The translations under genes and the position numbers were made by a program. Below, in pieces: positions 6,558 to 8,414 of a DNA stretch of 8,414 nt (position 1 is its first letter; every line of letters begins with the position of its first letter). The notes under the pieces are model-generated. The model searched no databases and was not told the DNA's origin. It was given only the letters and a program-made list of their open reading frames with translations. The stretch lies in NCBI GenBank assembly GCA_036502965.1, contig DASXXT010000093.1, positions 1-8,414 of the forward strand. The letters run 5' to 3'. The DNA is from Roseiarcus sp036502965. GTDB lineage: Bacteria; Pseudomonadota; Alphaproteobacteria; Rhizobiales; Beijerinckiaceae.

Positions 6558-7587
6558 AGGCGCGGACTAGCGCAGCGAGCCTCGCGATGATCGAATCCGC
6601 CGCTTTTTGAGCCGTGGTCCCGAGGCCGCTCAAAAGCTGTTGCAGCAGCGTCTTGCGCGCCTCAGTCGAGACTTCGTATAGGCGCGCGCTGTCGCGGGCC
6701 CGAAACAGCAGCTCGTCTCCAGTCGAGAGCTCGTCGACGAGGCCGAGGGCCAGCCCTTCCCTCGCCAACCAATAGTCGCCGTTGGCGACGCGGGAGACGT
6801 CCACGTTCGGGCGGCATTGCGCGACGTGGGCCTTGAACGCCTGGTGGGTCGTGTCGAGCTTTTCGCGGAAGTGTTCGCGCCCTGCGGGTGTGATTTCGCC
6901 CAAGACGGAGACGGTGCGCTTGAACTCGCCTGCGGTGATTTCCTCAAAATCGATCTCGTTCTTCTTCAAGAGCCGATGGAGGTTCGGCACGGGCGCCACA
7001 ACGCCGATCGAGCCGACGATCGCAAACGGCGCAGCGACAATGCGATCCGCCGCGCAAGCCATCATGTAGCCGCCGCTCGCTGCAACCTGGTCGACCGAGG
7101 CGGTGACTTTGATCTTCCGTTCACGCAAACGCAGAATCTCGGCGGCGGCGAGGCCATAGCCGGTCACCGTGCCGCCGGGGCTTTCGATCCGGATCACGGT
7201 TTCGTCGGTTTGCGGCCGGGCGGCGATGAGGACGGCGTCGATCTCCGCGCCAAGGCGCTTGACCGCGCTCGCGCGCATGTCGCCCTTGAAGGAGAGGACA
7301 TAGATACGCTTTCCCGGCTCCCGCCCGCGGCGCGCCTTGGCGGCGACTTTGGCCTCCTTCTTCCGCGTCTTGGCGAGCGCCTTGCGCTCTCGTCTGTCGA
7401 GCAGTGCGCCGTTCATGGCGTCACGCATGTCGTCGTAACGCTCGTCGAGCGGGCGGACCTTGATCTCTTGGTCCTTCGGTTCGCTCGAGCGCGCGAGCCG
7501 CGCGATCAGCACGGCGAGGCCGCCCATCGCCGCGACGATGATCAGGGCCTTGAGGAGAAAAGCGGCGATATCCAGCCAGAACGCCAT
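6550..7587 (-). CDS. sohB: SohB/SppA-type inner-membrane serine protease (peptidase family S49)
   Basis: This 345-residue protein has an N-terminal membrane helix (about residues 7-30), a strongly basic Lys/Arg-rich linker at about 64-94, and an S49 protease domain from about 94 to 290. The catalytic serine is Ser171 in DQVAASGGYMMACAAD. The general-base lysine is Lys223 in AGEFKRTVSVLGE, 52 residues later, the same spacing as the Ser/Lys dyad of short S49 proteases such as B. subtilis SppA. ESPGGTVTGYG at 135-145 and IVGSIGVV at 190-197 are further family landmarks. The single-domain size and basic linker match SohB rather than the double-length E. coli SppA. S49 enzymes degrade signal peptides or membrane protein fragments (family knowledge). 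The ATG at 7587 puts the helix at the N-terminus; the ribosome binding site is weak. The Nudix gene lies 72 bases upstream on the same strand and could be co-transcribed. Confidence 0.88.
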   Translation of the reverse strand: MAFWLDIAAFLLKALIIVAAMGGLAVLIARLARSSEPKDQEIKVRPLDERYDDMRDAMNGALLDRRERKALAKTRKKEAKVAAKARRGREPGKRIYVLSFKGDMRASAVKRLGAEIDAVLIAARPQTDETVIRIESPGGTVTGYGLAAAEILRLRERKIKVTASVDQVAASGGYMMACAADRIVAAPFAIVGSIGVVAPVPNLHRLLKKNEIDFEEITAGEFKRTVSVLGEITPAGREHFREKLDTTHQAFKAHVAQCRPNVDVSRVANGDYWLAREGLALGLVDELSTGDELLFRARDSARLYEVSTEARKTLLQQLLSGLGTTAQKAADSIIARLAALVRAFT

Positions 7588-7659
7588 GCGCAGGTCCGTT
7601 CACGAAAGGTCTCGGGCAGCGCGTGTTTCACGATGAGGAGCGAATGGCAAGCCACCGCA

Positions 7660-8157
7660 TCAATCTTCTGTTTTCCTGGAGCTATCGGCCATTCGATCGA
7701 GCGCCGCGGCCTCCAGCGCCGCGGCGATGATCGGCCTTTGCCCCTTATTTATCTTCTCCAACGCTTCGTCGAGCGAATACCACGCGGCCCGGTCGACCTC
7801 CGGGAATTCCGCCATCCTTCCCGAGCGCGGAGGCCATTCGATCGCGAATGTGTTGCTCTTCAGTAACGCCAGATCGAAGTCTCCCTCGCACGCCCAGGCG
7901 GCGATTGTCTTGCCGCTTGGCTGCTTGTGGGCGCCGAGGTCGAGGAATTCGCCGTCAACAGCGATGCCAGTCTCTTCGAGGAATTCGCGCTTGGCCGCCG
8001 CGAGGAGGTCCTCTCCTTCGTCGGCGAGCCCCTTCGGGATGGACCATGCGCCTGAGTCCTTCTTCGCCCAGAACGGTCCGCCGGGATGGACGAGCATCAC
8101 CTCCACGCCTGAGGGACGGCGGCGGAATAACAAGATCCCAGCGCTCAGTTTCGGCAT
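7660..8157 (-). CDS. Nudix hydrolase (predicted NTP pyrophosphohydrolase, COG4119-like)
   Basis: The 165-residue protein carries a complete Nudix box, G(x5)E(x7)REUxEExGU, at residues 43-65: Gly43, Glu49, Arg57-Glu58, Glu61-Glu62, Gly64. This loop-helix-loop binds the divalent metal and cleaves nucleoside diphosphates linked to another group. The opening MPKLSAGILLFRR and the HPGGPFWAKKDSGAWSIPKG segment before the box resemble the conserved alphaproteobacterial family I know as COG4119, whose substrate is not settled; an Ap4A- or dNTP-type substrate is possible. Length is normal and the Nudix box is intact. The ATG at 8157 is preceded by GGGA at about nine bases. Protein starts on the other strand in this region are shadows. 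Upstream lies a non-coding AT-rich gap; downstream is the sohB gene in the same orientation. Confidence 0.9.
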   Translation of the reverse strand: MPKLSAGILLFRRRPSGVEVMLVHPGGPFWAKKDSGAWSIPKGLADEGEDLLAAAKREFLEETGIAVDGEFLDLGAHKQPSGKTIAAWACEGDFDLALLKSNTFAIEWPPRSGRMAEFPEVDRAAWYSLDEALEKINKGQRPIIAAALEAAALDRMADSSRKTED

Positions 8158-8243
8158 CGTCGTCGTCCCGGGTCAGCGAATGGCCCGTTTTAGCCTGGAC
8201 CGCTCGGCGGCCAAATCTTCTCCACTCGAAATGTACCTATAAA

Positions 8244-8258
8244 GAATGTATAACATTC
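8244..8258. repeat. Perfect 6-bp palindrome with 3-base centre upstream of the Nudix gene
   Basis: GAATGT at 8244-8249 pairs with ACATTC at 8253-8258 around ATA. It lies in an AT-rich patch about 87 bases before the Nudix start codon. Form and place suit a dimeric regulator's binding site, but no matching regulator is encoded in the window. Confidence 0.4.
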
Positions 8259-8300
8259 GATGAGTGACTCGGTAATGGCGCCGCAAGCCATTGTATGTCT

Positions 8301-8388
8301 GTTCGTGGCAGTTCGTGGACGTTCAGCCGCGCACGGTTTGTGTTGGTAGAACCGTAGGTTACCATCCTCTCATGTTCGCGCTGGTTCG
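8301..8388. repeat. Two clusters of GTTCG-type direct repeats phased at 10 bp
   Basis: GTTCGTGG occurs at 8301-8308 and again at 8311-8318, and GTTC occurs at 8321, all exactly 10 bases apart. A second pair of GTTCG lies at 8374-8378 and 8384-8388, again 10 bases apart. Between them is TGTTGGTA at 8341-8348. The spacing of one helical turn places each copy on the same DNA face. The 8158-8414 gap holds no gene that I can support; the window ends inside it. Confidence 0.45.
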
Positions 8389-8414
8389 TCCGGAGCCAGA
8401 AATTTTGTTGCGAC

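Noticed and set aside
8273..8349. Plus-strand mini-frame of 24 codons starting at an ATG near 8275
   Set aside because: No ribosome binding site, and the frame is built mostly of the GTTCG repeats.
8382..8397. GGTTCGTCC stretch resembling a tRNA T-arm
   Set aside because: No acceptor, D- or anticodon arm could be assembled around it before the end of the window.

Overview
The window looks like chromosomal DNA of a GC-rich alphaproteobacterium, probably of the Rhizobiales (a Methylocystis- or Bradyrhizobium-like relative is a guess from protein style, not a search). Most genes have strongly GC-biased third positions. Two stretches, about 480-690 with the adjoining gene and about 8220-8414, are visibly richer in A and T and may be foreign or boundary DNA. 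No tRNA, rRNA, CRISPR array or transposase was seen.

Layout: (1) 1-249, minus strand: start of ettA, an ABC-F translation factor cut by the window edge. (2) 250-688: a gene-free, partly AT-rich gap with an inverted repeat and a strong ribosome binding site. (3) 689-1519, plus strand: a stand-alone peptidoglycan-binding/CHAP-domain cell-wall hydrolase without a signal peptide, lysin-like. (4) 1644-6026, minus strand: a tightly overlapping three-gene unit, transcribed HlyD-type adaptor, fused double ABC-2 permease, second HlyD-type adaptor. (5) 6309-6557, plus strand: a small predicted exported protein with two cysteines, divergent from the transporter unit and overlapping the end of the next gene. 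(6) 6550-7587, minus strand: a SohB/SppA-type (S49) membrane-anchored serine protease. (7) 7660-8157, minus strand: a Nudix hydrolase. (8) 8158-8414: an AT-richer gap with a palindrome and GTTCG repeats phased at 10 bp, possibly recombinase or regulator sites.

How the genes fit together: the three-gene transporter unit is the one clear functional module. Two non-identical periplasmic adaptors would join an inner-membrane channel made of two ABC-2 permease halves in one chain. The unit has no ATPase gene and no outer-membrane TolC-like gene in the window, so energy coupling and the outer-membrane exit must come from elsewhere or work differently. The other genes look like independent housekeeping or accessory functions. 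The CHAP hydrolase is the most likely recent arrival.
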